A stretch of 64,000 nucleotides of DNA. Origin: Beverwykella pulmonaria. Taxonomy: Eukaryota; Ascomycota; Dothideomycetes; Pleosporales; Melanommataceae. A program made the translations under genes and the position numbers. Where the stretch lies: the NCBI GenBank assembly GCA_001599595.1, contig BCHH01000009.1, positions 298,099 to 362,098 on the forward strand, written 5' to 3'. Below the pieces are notes generated by a model. The model did no database searches and was not told the DNA's origin. It was given only the letters and a program-made list of their open reading frames with translations. Below are positions 32,879-43,789 of the stretch, piece after piece. The number at the start of each line of letters is the position of its first letter. Position 1 is the first letter of the stretch.

Positions 32879-35800
32879 CTAAGCAACCTAGAAATCATCA
32901 TCGTTAATGCTAGTTCCTAGCCCAGACAACATTTAAAATCAGGGAGAAATTTACCTCGGAAATCTGCTGCCTCTCGATGATCGACTCCTGGAGATCGTTC
33001 CTACCAACACGCCAATACACGTCGGTGAAGTCGGCGCAGTTCATATCGCGCAAGAATTGCTCATCGTGAGTGATGACGATCAATTGGAAGTTCGCCTGTT
33101 TCCGTCGAATCTGAATGATCTGTGACAACGACTCGGCCAAACCTTTGATGTTCTGCTGGTCCAGGTTGGTCGTCGGTTCATCCAGGGCAATGAGACCACA
33201 GTTAACACCGAAGCACTCGGCCAAGGCAAGCCGGATAACGATACTAGCCAGAACCTTCTGGCCAGCGCTGCAACGGCCTCGCATGTCCATTTCGGTTTCC
33301 TGCTTTACCATAACCACACGGTAATTGTACGACCGGTTGCCTTTAGCCGTCTCGTTGTCAGAACGAATTTTGATTGTATCCACGTCTGTTCCTTGATAGG
33401 ACTCCTTCCAGAGCTCTTCGATGATGCGGTTGATTTCCTCCATCTTGACAGAGTGGTACTTCATGATAGCTTTGTCCAAAGCCCCTCCGTAGCGTCCCAA
33501 ATCTTCCACAGCAGCTTTGGTGGTTTGGACTTTTATGTGTGCTTCTCGGTATTTGTGAGCAGCATCTTTGAAATCGGTTTCCCACTCCTGTATGAGCTCT
33601 CCAAGTTGATCGTCCTTAGCCTTTAGACTTGAGCAAACACTACTCAACTGGGTGGTCAAGCTCAGCAACTCATTTTGCTGTTTTCGCCCCTCGCGCTCGT
33701 AGCGCTCTCGGTCATTTTCTGCGTTAGATGATTCAAGTTCTTGAATTTCCTTTTCCAGAGTCGAAAGAACCCGCTTCGCCTTTCGATACCTGATGTTGTC
33801 GCTGATGGAGCGCTTCGTGGTTTCGGTATCGCGTACAGTGTCCTCGATTTTCTTGAGCTTTCTAGTCACTTGAACCATGTCCTCTTCGATCCGGGAAATG
33901 TCACCCTGGAGGTTCTCTATCTCCCGATGAGTTCTCGAGAGTTGCTGAGGGCCTCCTTTATCGATGTAGGCATTGATCTCCTGTTCCGCATACGAAAGCT
34001 GCCGAACGCTATCTGAGAGTTTCGAGGCCTCTTCTTGAAGGCGTTGCACCTGCTCACTCCCGCGACGGTTGATATCATCATACTTGACCTGAGCTTGTTC
34101 GATTTGAGGAATTAGACTCTGAATATCTTTGTCGAAACCTCGTATCGCTTCTCGTTGCTCAGTGTTATGTGTTTTAAACTCCTCGATGCGCTCAGCCAAA
34201 GCCCGCTTCTCCTTGAGCTTAGACTGAGCGTTGTTCAGCTCAGCGTTGAAATCGCGGATATCTAGTTCTAGAGTGTTCATAAGGCTGCGAAGCTTGTCTC
34301 TGTCTGTTGATAGGCGATTGAGGGTAGACTTTGCGCTGCGAATCTCGCTGCCAATACTCTTCAAATCCTCTTGAATGGCATCAATGCCCCGCGACAAGCC
34401 CGCTGCTTTCTGTTTCTGTGCCAAGTCCTCAATCTTCGTCTCAAGCTCACGGGATTGGTTATAGTAGTTGACGATTGACTGAACATCCTTGGTAAGAGAT
34501 TCGATCTCCTGTTTGGAGGTTTGAAGGTCGTGAACAATAGAGTCTTGCTCTTCTAGTTGTTTGTTGATGGCGTCTCGCTCCGACGTCAACTTTGTGAACT
34601 CAGATTGAAGCGCCGGAAGTTCTACATTCTTCGCTCGCATCGCCAACTCATAGCTGGGCTTTGCATTTCTTACATTATCAAGCTCAGCAAACATCTCGTC
34701 GGTATTCTCTCCTTGAAGATTCGCCTGAGCTTTCTTTACGATGCTTTCGAGAGACGCAATGAAGGAAGCTTTCGAGAAATGGGTCGCTTTGTCCTCTTTA
34801 AGGGTCCTCCTGCAGAGGCGGCACTGGTCGTGTTCCTCGGCCACCTCTATGCACTTTTGCATGTATTCCAGCTGGGCTTCCAGCTTCGCTTGATCCGACG
34901 TTGTAAGCTCGTATTGCTCTTCGAGTTCTTGTAGAGTTTGCTCGAACTCGGAAAGATCATCCTGGTTGGTCGCGTCTTGCACGATCTTCTCGTACTTCTG
35001 AAGCTCAGCACGCTTTTTCTTTTGCTCGGACTCAATGTTGGACAACTTGAAGTTGATGTTGCTGAGTTTCGTCTGAGCAATGTCACGACGGGACTCGGCT
35101 TCTCTAACCTTGGCAGACTTTTGGGATATCTCCCGCTCAAAAGTGACTTCGAGAGTTGATGGATCCCATTCAGGGTCTATAAGCTGCGAGATGCGAGGTG
35201 AATGGACTTTCTTCATGGTCTCGAGGCTGTTTTTCGTTCCCTTCAACTCGTCCTGTGCGTATTCGATCTGAGCTGAGTCGCGAGCAAATCTTGTGGCATC
35301 AACAAGTTCGGCGTCAAGGCGCTCCTTCTTCTCGTCCAGAGATCGTACTATGCTCTCAGACTCTCGTACACGCTCGTCGTATCGTTCAGAGTTGGCTTCT
35401 GACTTTGCGGTCCTCAGCCGCTGTTCTGTGTCATTCTTCTTATCTGCCAGGATGGCCTCGCCCCCTTCATCGATCCGGATCTGGTCCATAGTCCTCTGCA
35501 AGTCGACTATTCGTTTGTCGTTTGTCGTTATCTGAGACCGGGCAGAGTCTTTGCTCTGGCTCAATCCAGACTTGCGTTCATTGAGCTGGTTGACCGCAGT
35601 CTGCGCCTTGCGGAGTTCGTCTTGGGTTTCGCGACGAGCACGATCGACAGTCTTGTTCTGCTCTCGGGACATCTTTCCAATGATCTCTAGAAATTCAGTA
35701 ACCTTCTTGTCCGTCACTTCGTAGTCAAAACCGCGAATCTCATGCCGCTTGGCGGCTTCTTTGACGAGGTTCTCGCGCTGCTGCAGATGGCGATCGTATT

Positions 35801-36913
35801 GCTCCTTCTGTGCTTGGAACTTTCCGATCTCGCTCTGCTTTGCGCCAAGAGCATGGCGGTTTTCTTCCAGCTCGTTCTTCAGATTGCCATATTGCTGTCG
35901 ACCGTCTTCTTGTTGCTTCGCGTACAGCGCAACTCGGTCCTCGTACTGGTCGAGCATTGACTGGAGCTCCTCGTCCGATTCCGCCATGTGGTTGAGATTA
36001 TCTTCCAATGCCGCGGCGTTTTCCTGGTTGGCCCTCATGGTTATGCGCTTTGCATTGAGTTGCGCAACAATTTGCTCATACCTCGCTGCATGGTTAAAGG
36101 CATCCGCAGACTTTTCCTTGGCCACCTTCACTTGATCCTCCAACTCGTCGACTTCACTTCGGAGAACCTCGCACTCGTTGAACAGCTCGGTCTGTTTCTT
36201 CTCGTTACGGTCACCCCGATCCTTGTCTTCCTTGAGATGTTGCGCAATGAGCTTCAACTTGCCAAGCTCCTCAATCTGGTTTTTGCGTATGAGCTTGATG
36301 TTGTCTATGGCCTTGGAGTATTTCAATGCCTCGAAGATTTCGTCGAAGCGCTTTTTGAGCGGCGCAGGTTCGCTCATCGGCCACAAACTGTCGTCTTGAT
36401 GACAAAAGATGACAAACTCCAGGACCGCTTTTGAGACTCCGAGGTACTCGGGGATGAGGCTGTCCAGTTCTGCAACGCGACTTGAAGTCGTGCTCTTTTC
36501 ACCGTTTTGAACAATTTGCAAGGACGCGTCCAAAGCCTTTTGACTTCTGGTAGCCTTCTTCACGGTGAGTTGCAGCTTCCGTGCTGCTACCATGCGAGCA
36601 TTAGATGTCGACCTGAAGGATATCTTGACCTGGGCGAGGACTTCCTTTTCACCACACAGCTTGGGGTCGTGGACGAAAGCACCTCCGGTCTTGCTGTTGG
36701 CCGGCAGCTCGCCCGTTGTGGCATACTTCAGACATTCGATAATCGTCGTCTTCCCGGATCCGTTCCATCCCACGATGAGCGTGAGAGGGGCGGTGAAAAT
36801 GATGGTCTGGGCATTTTTGATGCCAAAGGAACGGACGCTGCGGAGATTAGCAACGGTGAGTTTTACGACAAAAAAACCCACTCACCCTAGGATCTGAAGC
36901 TTCTCAATCTTAG
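32879..36913 (-). CDS. RAD50: RAD50 DNA repair ATPase (initiator codon not located)
   Basis: The main exon is 36837-32955. A 28-nt exon, 36913-36886 (AKIEKLQILG), joins it across a 48-nt intron (gtgagt ... ccgcag) to rebuild the conserved KIEKLQILGVRSFG start. A 67-nt intron (32954-32888, gtaaat ... tttctag) leads to a 9-nt last exon that ends the protein ISEVA, as the family usually ends; without it, translation stops at 32910 with an odd tail. Walker A is GWNGSGKTTIIE, the signature is SAGQKVLASIVIRLALAE, Walker B is LIALDEPTTNLDQQN, and the zinc hook is CRLC between two long coiled coils. About 1,306 residues. Rad50 with Mre11 and Nbs1/Xrs2 tethers and processes DNA double-strand breaks in the nucleus. 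The ATG must lie in an upstream exon that I could not identify. Confidence 0.92.
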
Positions 36914-37502
36914 CTAGGGGAAAACTTAGCACTTTAAATGTTGTAACGCGCAGTGGTGTTGCTGATTGGATACATACACCTATGGCGTGGTTAGCGGGTG
37001 CCCATCGACACCGAAGGGTTTCGCGATTCGGCTCACATGATGTTACACCACGCTGTCTACAGCGCAATATTCACTGTTGGTGTTATCAGCTGTCGTGGCC
37101 TCGCGCAGTTCCAGGGTCGAGCTGGGTGGTGGTGGGTGAGGCTGCTGTGATGGAGTGGAGCTGGGCTGATGCAGGGTGCGAAATGGAGCTGAGGTCGCGA
37201 TTGCCTGGCTCGCGTAGTCACATGAGCCGGCAGCGAGCCTGTGCAGCGGGCCAAAGTGCATCCCGTGGCGGCGGGCATTCGGTTGGCCGCAAAATAAACT
37301 TGGGACGCCGGTCACTCCGCCTTCCCTTCCATCGCGCTTTTGTACACACCAAATTACTGCAATTCATGGTCGCCGCAGCGACGGCCGCACCAGACAGCCA
37401 TGTACCAGAGTGGCGGCACCCTACCTGCTGAGGTCTGCTCCCCTCCCCCGCGCTTTCGCTTCCCATGACGCACACGATACTGACCCAGCGCTGCGACCCC
37501 AG
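36914..37502. promoter_or_regulatory. Divergent region between RAD50 and WC-2-like gene
   Basis: Under 600 bp separate the RAD50 5' exon from the ATG of the light regulator. It must hold both promoters and probably the RAD50 initiating exon. GC content is high on the WC-2 side. No light-response element can be claimed by eye. Confidence 0.4.
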
Positions 37503-38965
37503 ATGGCAGGCCTCGCACCCATGGCCGACCTCGCGACCAGCCAGGCCGCCACAATGGGCCTGGGCCTCGACGACATGATGCAGATGGATGATATGGACAT
37601 GGACCTCTCCCAGCTCGACGACCAGAGCCAGAACCCGGCCACGCAGCCGTCCTTCATGCCCTATGTCGCTCAGCAGCAGCTGCAGCGGAGCGGGACGGGC
37701 AGTGCCTCGAGCGGCGATGCTTTTTCTCTCGCCCACGATAACAGCTTGACAGGCGCCGGCGCCGGCCCGCTGCCCACCGGCTTTGGCGCACCCAGCCTAA
37801 ACCCTTCGGGAAGCACTCTCACCGAATTCACAAAGCGCCGCAACTGGTCGCAGCGCGTGCTCGAGGAGCTTCGAGACTTTCTCCACATACTGACTCCTGA
37901 CGGCCGCATCCTCTATGTGTCGCCGTCGTGCAAGGCGCTCACCGGATGGGACCCGGACCAGCTCATCGGCCGGTTTATTGGCGAATTCATCCACCCCGAC
38001 GACAGTGGCATCTTCGTCAAAGAGTTCAACGAGTCAATCGCCTCAGGGAATCCGCTCCGCTTCTTCTACCGCTTCCGAAAGACGGATGATTCGTGGATTA
38101 TATTCGAATCCCATGGCCACCCGCATATAAGCAGCGACGGCAATGCCTATACTCCCCAGAGCAGCATGAATTGCCGTGGCTTCTTCATGATGGCCCGCCC
38201 CTATCCGACCAAGAATGCCGCGCTTCTCGATTCCTTCCTCGAACACAAGATTGAGAATGAAAGGCTAACGAAGCGGATAGCCGAACTCAGACGCGAGGAA
38301 AAGGAGGAGCTGGAGGCACAAGACAGACACTGGGCGAAGAAGGCGGAGGGCCACTCGTCTGTCACGCCTTCAGAGACCCAGGCTCGTACGGAGAGTGACA
38401 GCCACGCATCTGCAGCTTATAATGCAATGCCCCCACCCGCGAAACCAGGCGTGTCCAACACCGCCCTTACACGTCAGAACCTCGACGAAGCCCTGGCTGC
38501 AAGCAAGCCTGATAGCATCAATGATAAAATGGCCCGATATGAAGGGGCAAATCATTTGGAGACTATCGAAATGCTGACCGGTCTCCGTTACAGGGACGGT
38601 GAGCGGTCACAAGGCATCAGCACGGGAGATGCGAGTCCTCTTCTCATCCGAGGAGACGCTGGAATACAAATCTCGTTAGATCGCGATGGAAGAAGCTCTT
38701 CGGACAAGAAGAAGAAGCTGAAGATGGCGGACGAGTACGTGTGTACAGATTGTGGCACCCTGGACTCTCCCGAATGGAGGAAGGGGCCAAACGGACCGAA
38801 GACCTTGTGTAATGCTTGTGGATGTAAGTCCACTCTCCTCCCTCCAAATTAGGCTTTTTCTTATCTTGTGTAGTACGCTGGGCGAAGAAAGAAAAGAAAA
38901 AGCAAGGTACCGGTAGTGCCCACACGTCGGCAGCCCCGGCACAAACCAGCACGGGCAGCAGTTGA
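37503..38965 (+). CDS. wc-2: White collar-2-like PAS/GATA blue-light and clock regulator
   Basis: Two exons: 37503-38823 and 38874-38965, giving 470 aa. The 50-nt intron (gtaagt ... tgtgtag) interrupts the zinc finger, as often seen in GATA genes. A Met/Asp-rich acidic start is followed by one PAS domain (about residues 110-230; [19 protein letters not shown] and [15 protein letters not shown]) and a basic-helical segment. A single GATA finger follows, CX2CX18CX2C (about 414-438), then [11 protein letters not shown]. Neurospora WC-2 pairs with WC-1 to form the white collar complex that activates light and clock genes. There is no LOV signature, which distinguishes it from WC-1. Earlier in-frame codons to 37410 lack an ATG, so translation should start at 37503. 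Confidence 0.92.
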
Positions 38966-40218
38966 ACGCAGGAATATGTTCAGGACGCGATCCTGTTGTC
39001 CACGGGGCATTCTGACTGGCGCCAACAATGTATTGGCTGCATACGAGCTGCATTTAGGCTACGCCATCGCGATGCCATATATGCAAAGTCCAAAATTTGC
39101 CTCAATCCACCATTTCAATGGAGTACTTGATGCCGATGTGCTATTGTTAGTGGTGGTGGAAGAAGCTGGTGCGTTGAGAATATGTTTGAGAATATGAGGC
39201 AAAATAGGGGCACAGATACTATTCTATGCATGGGTGGACGGTCGTTCTGATCTTGAACCAAGCCTGGATTTGGATGAAGAAATGATAACATTTTTAGGTG
39301 TGGTAGCAGGGCGACTTACAGTGTGTACGCCTTGATTTCCGTTGGAACACAGTCAAGAATACCCTCGACTACTTTAGCATTGCATATGAGTGCACTTTCC
39401 TCCTGTGAGGTTGTGGATGTGTCTCCTAGTTACGCTAATCATTTTCCCCCCTAAACTACGTACTGCAAAATAAACGAAGAAACTAGCATTTGGTGAGGAA
39501 TGCTCAGATGGGCAATACTAAGAGGAGGGTAAGAGGATCGATCTAGCATTAGAAACCCCTACCGTATCTACCAGAGATAGTATTACTGTGCCAGCAAAAT
39601 TGCTTAAATATTCCATAATGGATACTCACGACTTCGTACCATAAAGGTGGACCCAAACCAGTACCATTGCTCACTAAAACATCCCACGCTTTCCAAATTC
39701 TCAACCTCTTGGCCCATCATTCTTCTATAGTCTCAATGATATCAGTACCGCGTTAACGCTGCTACTGTGGCCGTGCATTATTACGTCTGTCAGATGTGTC
39801 GCCTACATCTTCCTTCTACAATGCATGAGGAAGGAGACCATACTTCTATTACACACGTGTGTGTGTAGATCCCTCTTGCAGATACAGCAATGCTGTGTAG
39901 ACTGAGATTATTCTTTTGGTCTGTTGCCGAAATTCGTTTGGGCTCCAAGAGGAAGTAATGCACGGCTGTGCTCGATTCGTTGCCTCACATATCAACCTAT
40001 ACTACCGCTGTCAGTTCCGGTTATTCCTTCCATAACGTTTGCACCACCAAAATTAGTTTGCACAATTTATTTTCCTTTTATTTCTTATTTTTTAATTTCT
40101 TATTTCAATGTTACTCATGGCCCCCCTCTTCCAAACCCTCAACCAATAGGCTCACGGCGCCGGTCTCCAACTACCATTCGCCAGCGTCACCACCACGGAC
40201 TTATATCCCGGCACCCGC
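38966..40218. other. Intergenic, no gene seen
   Basis: A/T-rich and with only short ORFs. A small palindromic acacacgtgtgtgtgt run lies near 39855. Contains the WC-2 3' UTR and the upstream region of the next locus. Confidence 0.3.
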
Positions 40219-41471
40219 ATGGGGTATAGGTCCCATCCTACGTGTATCGGCTTTGATGAGGGCACTATTGGGATCCAAGAATGGCTGGCGAAGGTGGTAA
40301 TCAAAGGGGAGGTCGAGGAGCAGGCTGTGAGGGCGTTGGTGAATGGGGAAGATGTGGGCGAGGGCGAGTATTATGTGGAAGAAAAAGCGCTTGATGATAT
40401 GGACGGCGAGGATATCCGAAGTGCCTCAGATGACATGTATACGTTGAACAAGGAGATCAGTCACGAAGATACGCCGAGTGCTCGAGCCCCTTTGACTTAG
40501 GCCATCATTCCACCTGCCACCATGCACTAAGGGGATCTGGTGAGGCGCCAAAGCGATCGGACCAGCCTTGTGGCACTAACGCTGAACTCACATACTATGG
40601 CGTTTATCTAATCCTGCTCCCTCCCTCCACCTTATCCATCCATTCCACAGACACAATCCGCGCGAACCCCTACACCCCCATCGACACATCCCCAGATAAT
40701 ATCGACCTTCACTTCTCGGACCAGTACGCCGTATCCTGCTCCGACTCAGCGTCCGCGTATAGTCCGAGCATCTACGACGATGAAGGATTTTTCCCACCTG
40801 CGGAAGCCGAGGTCTCCTATTCAGATTCACTCAGGATGAACCCATTCGCTGATAAAACTGGTATGGATATGAGCCCTTTCTAGGATGCGTCTGCTACAAG
40901 GCCCTCAGGGAAAGTATTCGATGCGGATGACCAGGCCCTCTATGAAAAGTTCTATTCGTATTCTAACGATATAGAGAAATCCAACTCTTTGCCACAGCCA
41001 CGAAAATACAAGCTCAAGCTCAATAAGCTAAGCTTCAACAGCGTAGAACCAGACCCGCTTCGCTTTCTCCTGCGTTGACGCGCTGCCCAACCCTCAGAAA
41101 CCAACCCTAAACCCCCAAACCCCAAAACCCCCCGTTTGCGCCTCTACATCCCCCACCCCACAACCCTCAAACACGTGCCTGCCCATAAACTATCGGCAAC
41201 CAAGCACCATCTCGCGCCTTAAATTACTCATCCCTGCCTCGAAAACTCTGCCTTGCTATCCCTTCTCCCCAACCACCACCACCCCTAAGGTCCCAAGAGC
41301 GGTTCTTGCAGAACTGGACGTCGTACCGCTCGGTGCAGCAGAGTATTTCATGTATTTGCTACGCGAGGTGAGGTTCGGGCAAGATTATGGAAATGAGGCG
41401 AGGTATGAGGAGGGGGAAGTAATATGGACACTTAGGTTGGTTGAGGAAGGTGGAAGAGAAGAGGAGGTATG
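40219..41471 (+). CDS. Putative multi-exon gene of unknown function, or a pseudogene
   Basis: Four stretches read as protein. (A) From ATG 40219: GFDEGTIGIQEWLAKVVIKG, then a very acidic run. (B) From 40651, after an attccacag acceptor: TIRANPYTPIDTSPDNIDLH. (C) From 40884: DASATRPSGKVFDADDQAL and KYKLKLNKLSFNS. (D) 41098-41471: a Pro-rich start, then VPRAVLAELDVVPLGAAEYF to a TGA. C and D join in phase across a 55-nt intron (41043-41097, gtagaa, gttgacg, ccctcag). The A-B donor is unclear. Between B and C the frame carries a TAG that ends a good acceptor (ccctttctag), but every matching donor is weak. No domain recognised. It is either a fast-evolving gene with unusual donors or a recently damaged one. 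Confidence 0.4.
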
Positions 41472-41733
41472 AGGATAGGAAAAAGTAATTGGAGGGATAT
41501 GATAACGTTATTCTAGAGGGGTAGTTAGGGGTGTTAGATGGCCAAGTCAGGGATTTGAGGAGGGCGGATGAGAGGGGTAGATGGGGAGGAGTATGCGGCG
41601 TGGTTGGAGGAATGGAGCGCGGCGTGGGGGACGGTGTATCGAAGGCGGTACGGTTGAGATATGTGTTCAATGTCAGGCTTTTCGATTCGCCCACTTATAC
41701 CATACTCTTCAGCTACTACAATCAATGTCCTTT

Positions 41734-43328
41734 CTACGCATGCCCACCCCCCGGAAGTTCGCTCATCCCTAATCAACCCTGTTAGTCTCTCTGCCTTCAT
41801 ATCCAATAGGTAATACATACAACCATCAGCATCCTCATCCACGGTAACGGGCACATTACACAAATTCTTCACCTTAGGCGCTTGCTCCGTAAGGCTGGTA
41901 CAATTCCTCAGATAACAGCCCCCGTCCATTGCCTTCTGCAACGAGTCTCCCTCCCAGCCAAATACATAGTCGCCGTGTTGGCCGAAGCCCGTACTTTCAA
42001 ATTCATCAGATATTGGATACGGGAGGGATGATGGAAGGTAAAGCTTACGTGTCTCCTGTAGAGAGAACGAAGGGCTGGGACCCGTCTATGGGCCAGTCGT
42101 CTGCGTTGTTGAAGGGCGTCGTGTCCCACATGACCTATTTCCTCTTTCGTCAACTCTTCTTGACGAACGAAATGAGAGATGAGGAAGAGCATGGAAGGGG
42201 AAATACCTCGAACATGAGCTGCGGAATCTTTATGGGATGAGAACTCGGACACGTGCCGTTTACGAGCGCGAACTGCGTCGGTCCACCCATCGGGTGAGAC
42301 ACGTGATCCCGATGATTCGGGCTATCCAAATTCTTTCCGTCCCAGCATCTACAGACATATTAACAACATGTCACCTTTCACCCTTCCCACTTTCACACAT
42401 ACTAAAGTCGGAAAGAAACGGAGAGGGATGACACTGACAAAGGGAAAATAATGTTAGATCGGATGCCTCCAGCACACGCCTGCGCAGGGAGGTGGTCTGT
42501 ATCCCACTTCGGATCTAAACATGGGGAGTACATACTACCGCCGAAATCCTTCTCTGAGAAGCAGCGGTAGCATTGTTGCATTTGTTTGCCTAGGCCCTCC
42601 GATGTTCGTCGAGTTGCGTCGCCAGTGAGCATGCGGAAGCCCTATATTCACAATCATCAAAAACCCACCAATCAAAGGAAGAATAGGGAATAGGGAATGG
42701 GGAAGACTTACAGGCTTGAAAGCTGTGGTGACGTTTGGAGCGGGAGAAGTGTAGTAAAGGGTGATTCCACCGCTATCGCCAGCATTGAACTGATTCGCAA
42801 TCTGTGGAACTCTCTTGTACGACCCATTGCGCGCTCTGAAATACAGGTTCGCCGTCCAGTAATTGCTCGAATCTACCCCCTCTTTTAGCGCTTTCTATTC
42901 TCCCTCCACCCCCTTCTTTTCTAGAACGTACCTTGAGTGAAATGGCACGTAGTGCACGACGCTAGTTTCGAGATATCCGTGCTCGGCATCGAGGGCGTAA
43001 ACGCGTTCTAGAGAAATTAGGAGATGGGAAAGGATGAGAATGAGAATGAGAATGAGGGCACGTACACCACCGACTATCTGGTGCATGTGCGTCGAGGGAT
43101 TCATGCCGGGGTTGACGAGGCTGGCACCGTCAGTTCGTTCTCCTCTGTTTCTGTACCATGACTTTTAGCGCACGGGTCGAGACGCTCGATAACAACTTGT
43201 GAGCAACCAAATCGCAGCATAGCCCCTGGGCCTCTCCGTCCTCCTCCTCGCAACATGGGTTCGTCGAGATCGACGCCGCTTTGCGCTGCCACAAGCGCTG
43301 AAAGCGCTATGAGGGAGGTCCAAAACAT
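41734..43328 (-). CDS. Secreted DUF1996-family protein, nine exons, 361 aa
   Basis: Exons: 43328-43174, 43120-43066, 43007-42932, 42872-42712, 42641-42439, 42348-42207, 42134-42049, 41993-41821 and 41768-41734. All eight introns (52-90 nt) are GT-AG and every phase fits. A signal peptide (MFWTSLIALSALVAA) precedes the family landmarks in order: RFGCSQVVIERLDPLVNPGM, HMHQIVGGNAF, CTTCHF, NYWTANLYFRARNG, GGITLYYT, FKPGFRMLTGD, CAGGIRSNIIFPLCWDGKNL, HPIKIPQLMFEVMWDT, GQHGDYVFGWEGDSLQKAMD and the terminal DEDADGWMSELPG. DUF1996 proteins are secreted or wall-associated in many fungi; activity is unknown. The first donor is a less usual gtgcgc. Intron 2 contains an ATTCTC hexamer repeat. Most of this gene is invisible to single-ORF calling. 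Confidence 0.9.
43034..43057 (-). repeat. Hexanucleotide microsatellite in intron 2 of the DUF1996 gene
   Basis: About four copies of TGAGAA on the plus strand (CATTCT on the gene strand), forming the pyrimidine tract of the intron. Confidence 0.75.
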
Positions 43329-43789
43329 GGCGGAATACTGAGTATTGGCAGTATGGACGAGGTTCCGCAGAAGGAAGTTAGAGATGTAGGACCGGAGGAT
43401 ACATGGTTGCTATTTGAAGGCGGATAACCGCGCGAGAGCAGAGCTCATATATAGTTCTGCATTAAATTAATCAAGTACCTATATTCACAATATTGCAGAT
43501 AGGCAGTTCTGGCCTATGAGAGTTTTCCCAAATGTTGATCGGCCTCTGCCCAGGTTACCGAGCTTACCTTTATATACTTTGATTACCGGATCCATGTGTC
43601 CGTATAGTAGCCTGTGTAACATTGCCAAACTGCACTGTGTTCTAGTATATAATAGCATAGGATGAGTTAGAATAATTAGGATATAATAGGTAATGAATGT
43701 ATGAATCCCTGAGATGATCTGTGAGAGAAACTTGTCATATCCGCAGCTTCATGTCCTCCCATCCAGCTCTTAGCCAACTGAGCACTGAC
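43329..43789. other. Intergenic between DUF1996 and DUF1479 genes
   Basis: About 460 bp, A/T-rich, same-strand neighbours. It should hold the 3' UTR of the DUF1479 gene and the promoter of the DUF1996 gene. No further feature seen. Confidence 0.35.

Noticed and set aside
39850..39870. acacacgtgtgtgtgt as a regulatory palindrome
   Set aside because: Simple dinucleotide repeats form such palindromes by chance; nothing ties it to a gene start.
41101..41135. Telomere-like CCCTAAACCCC run as an interstitial telomere
   Set aside because: Only one CCCTAA-like unit is present and the rest is irregular A/C sequence within a possible coding exon.
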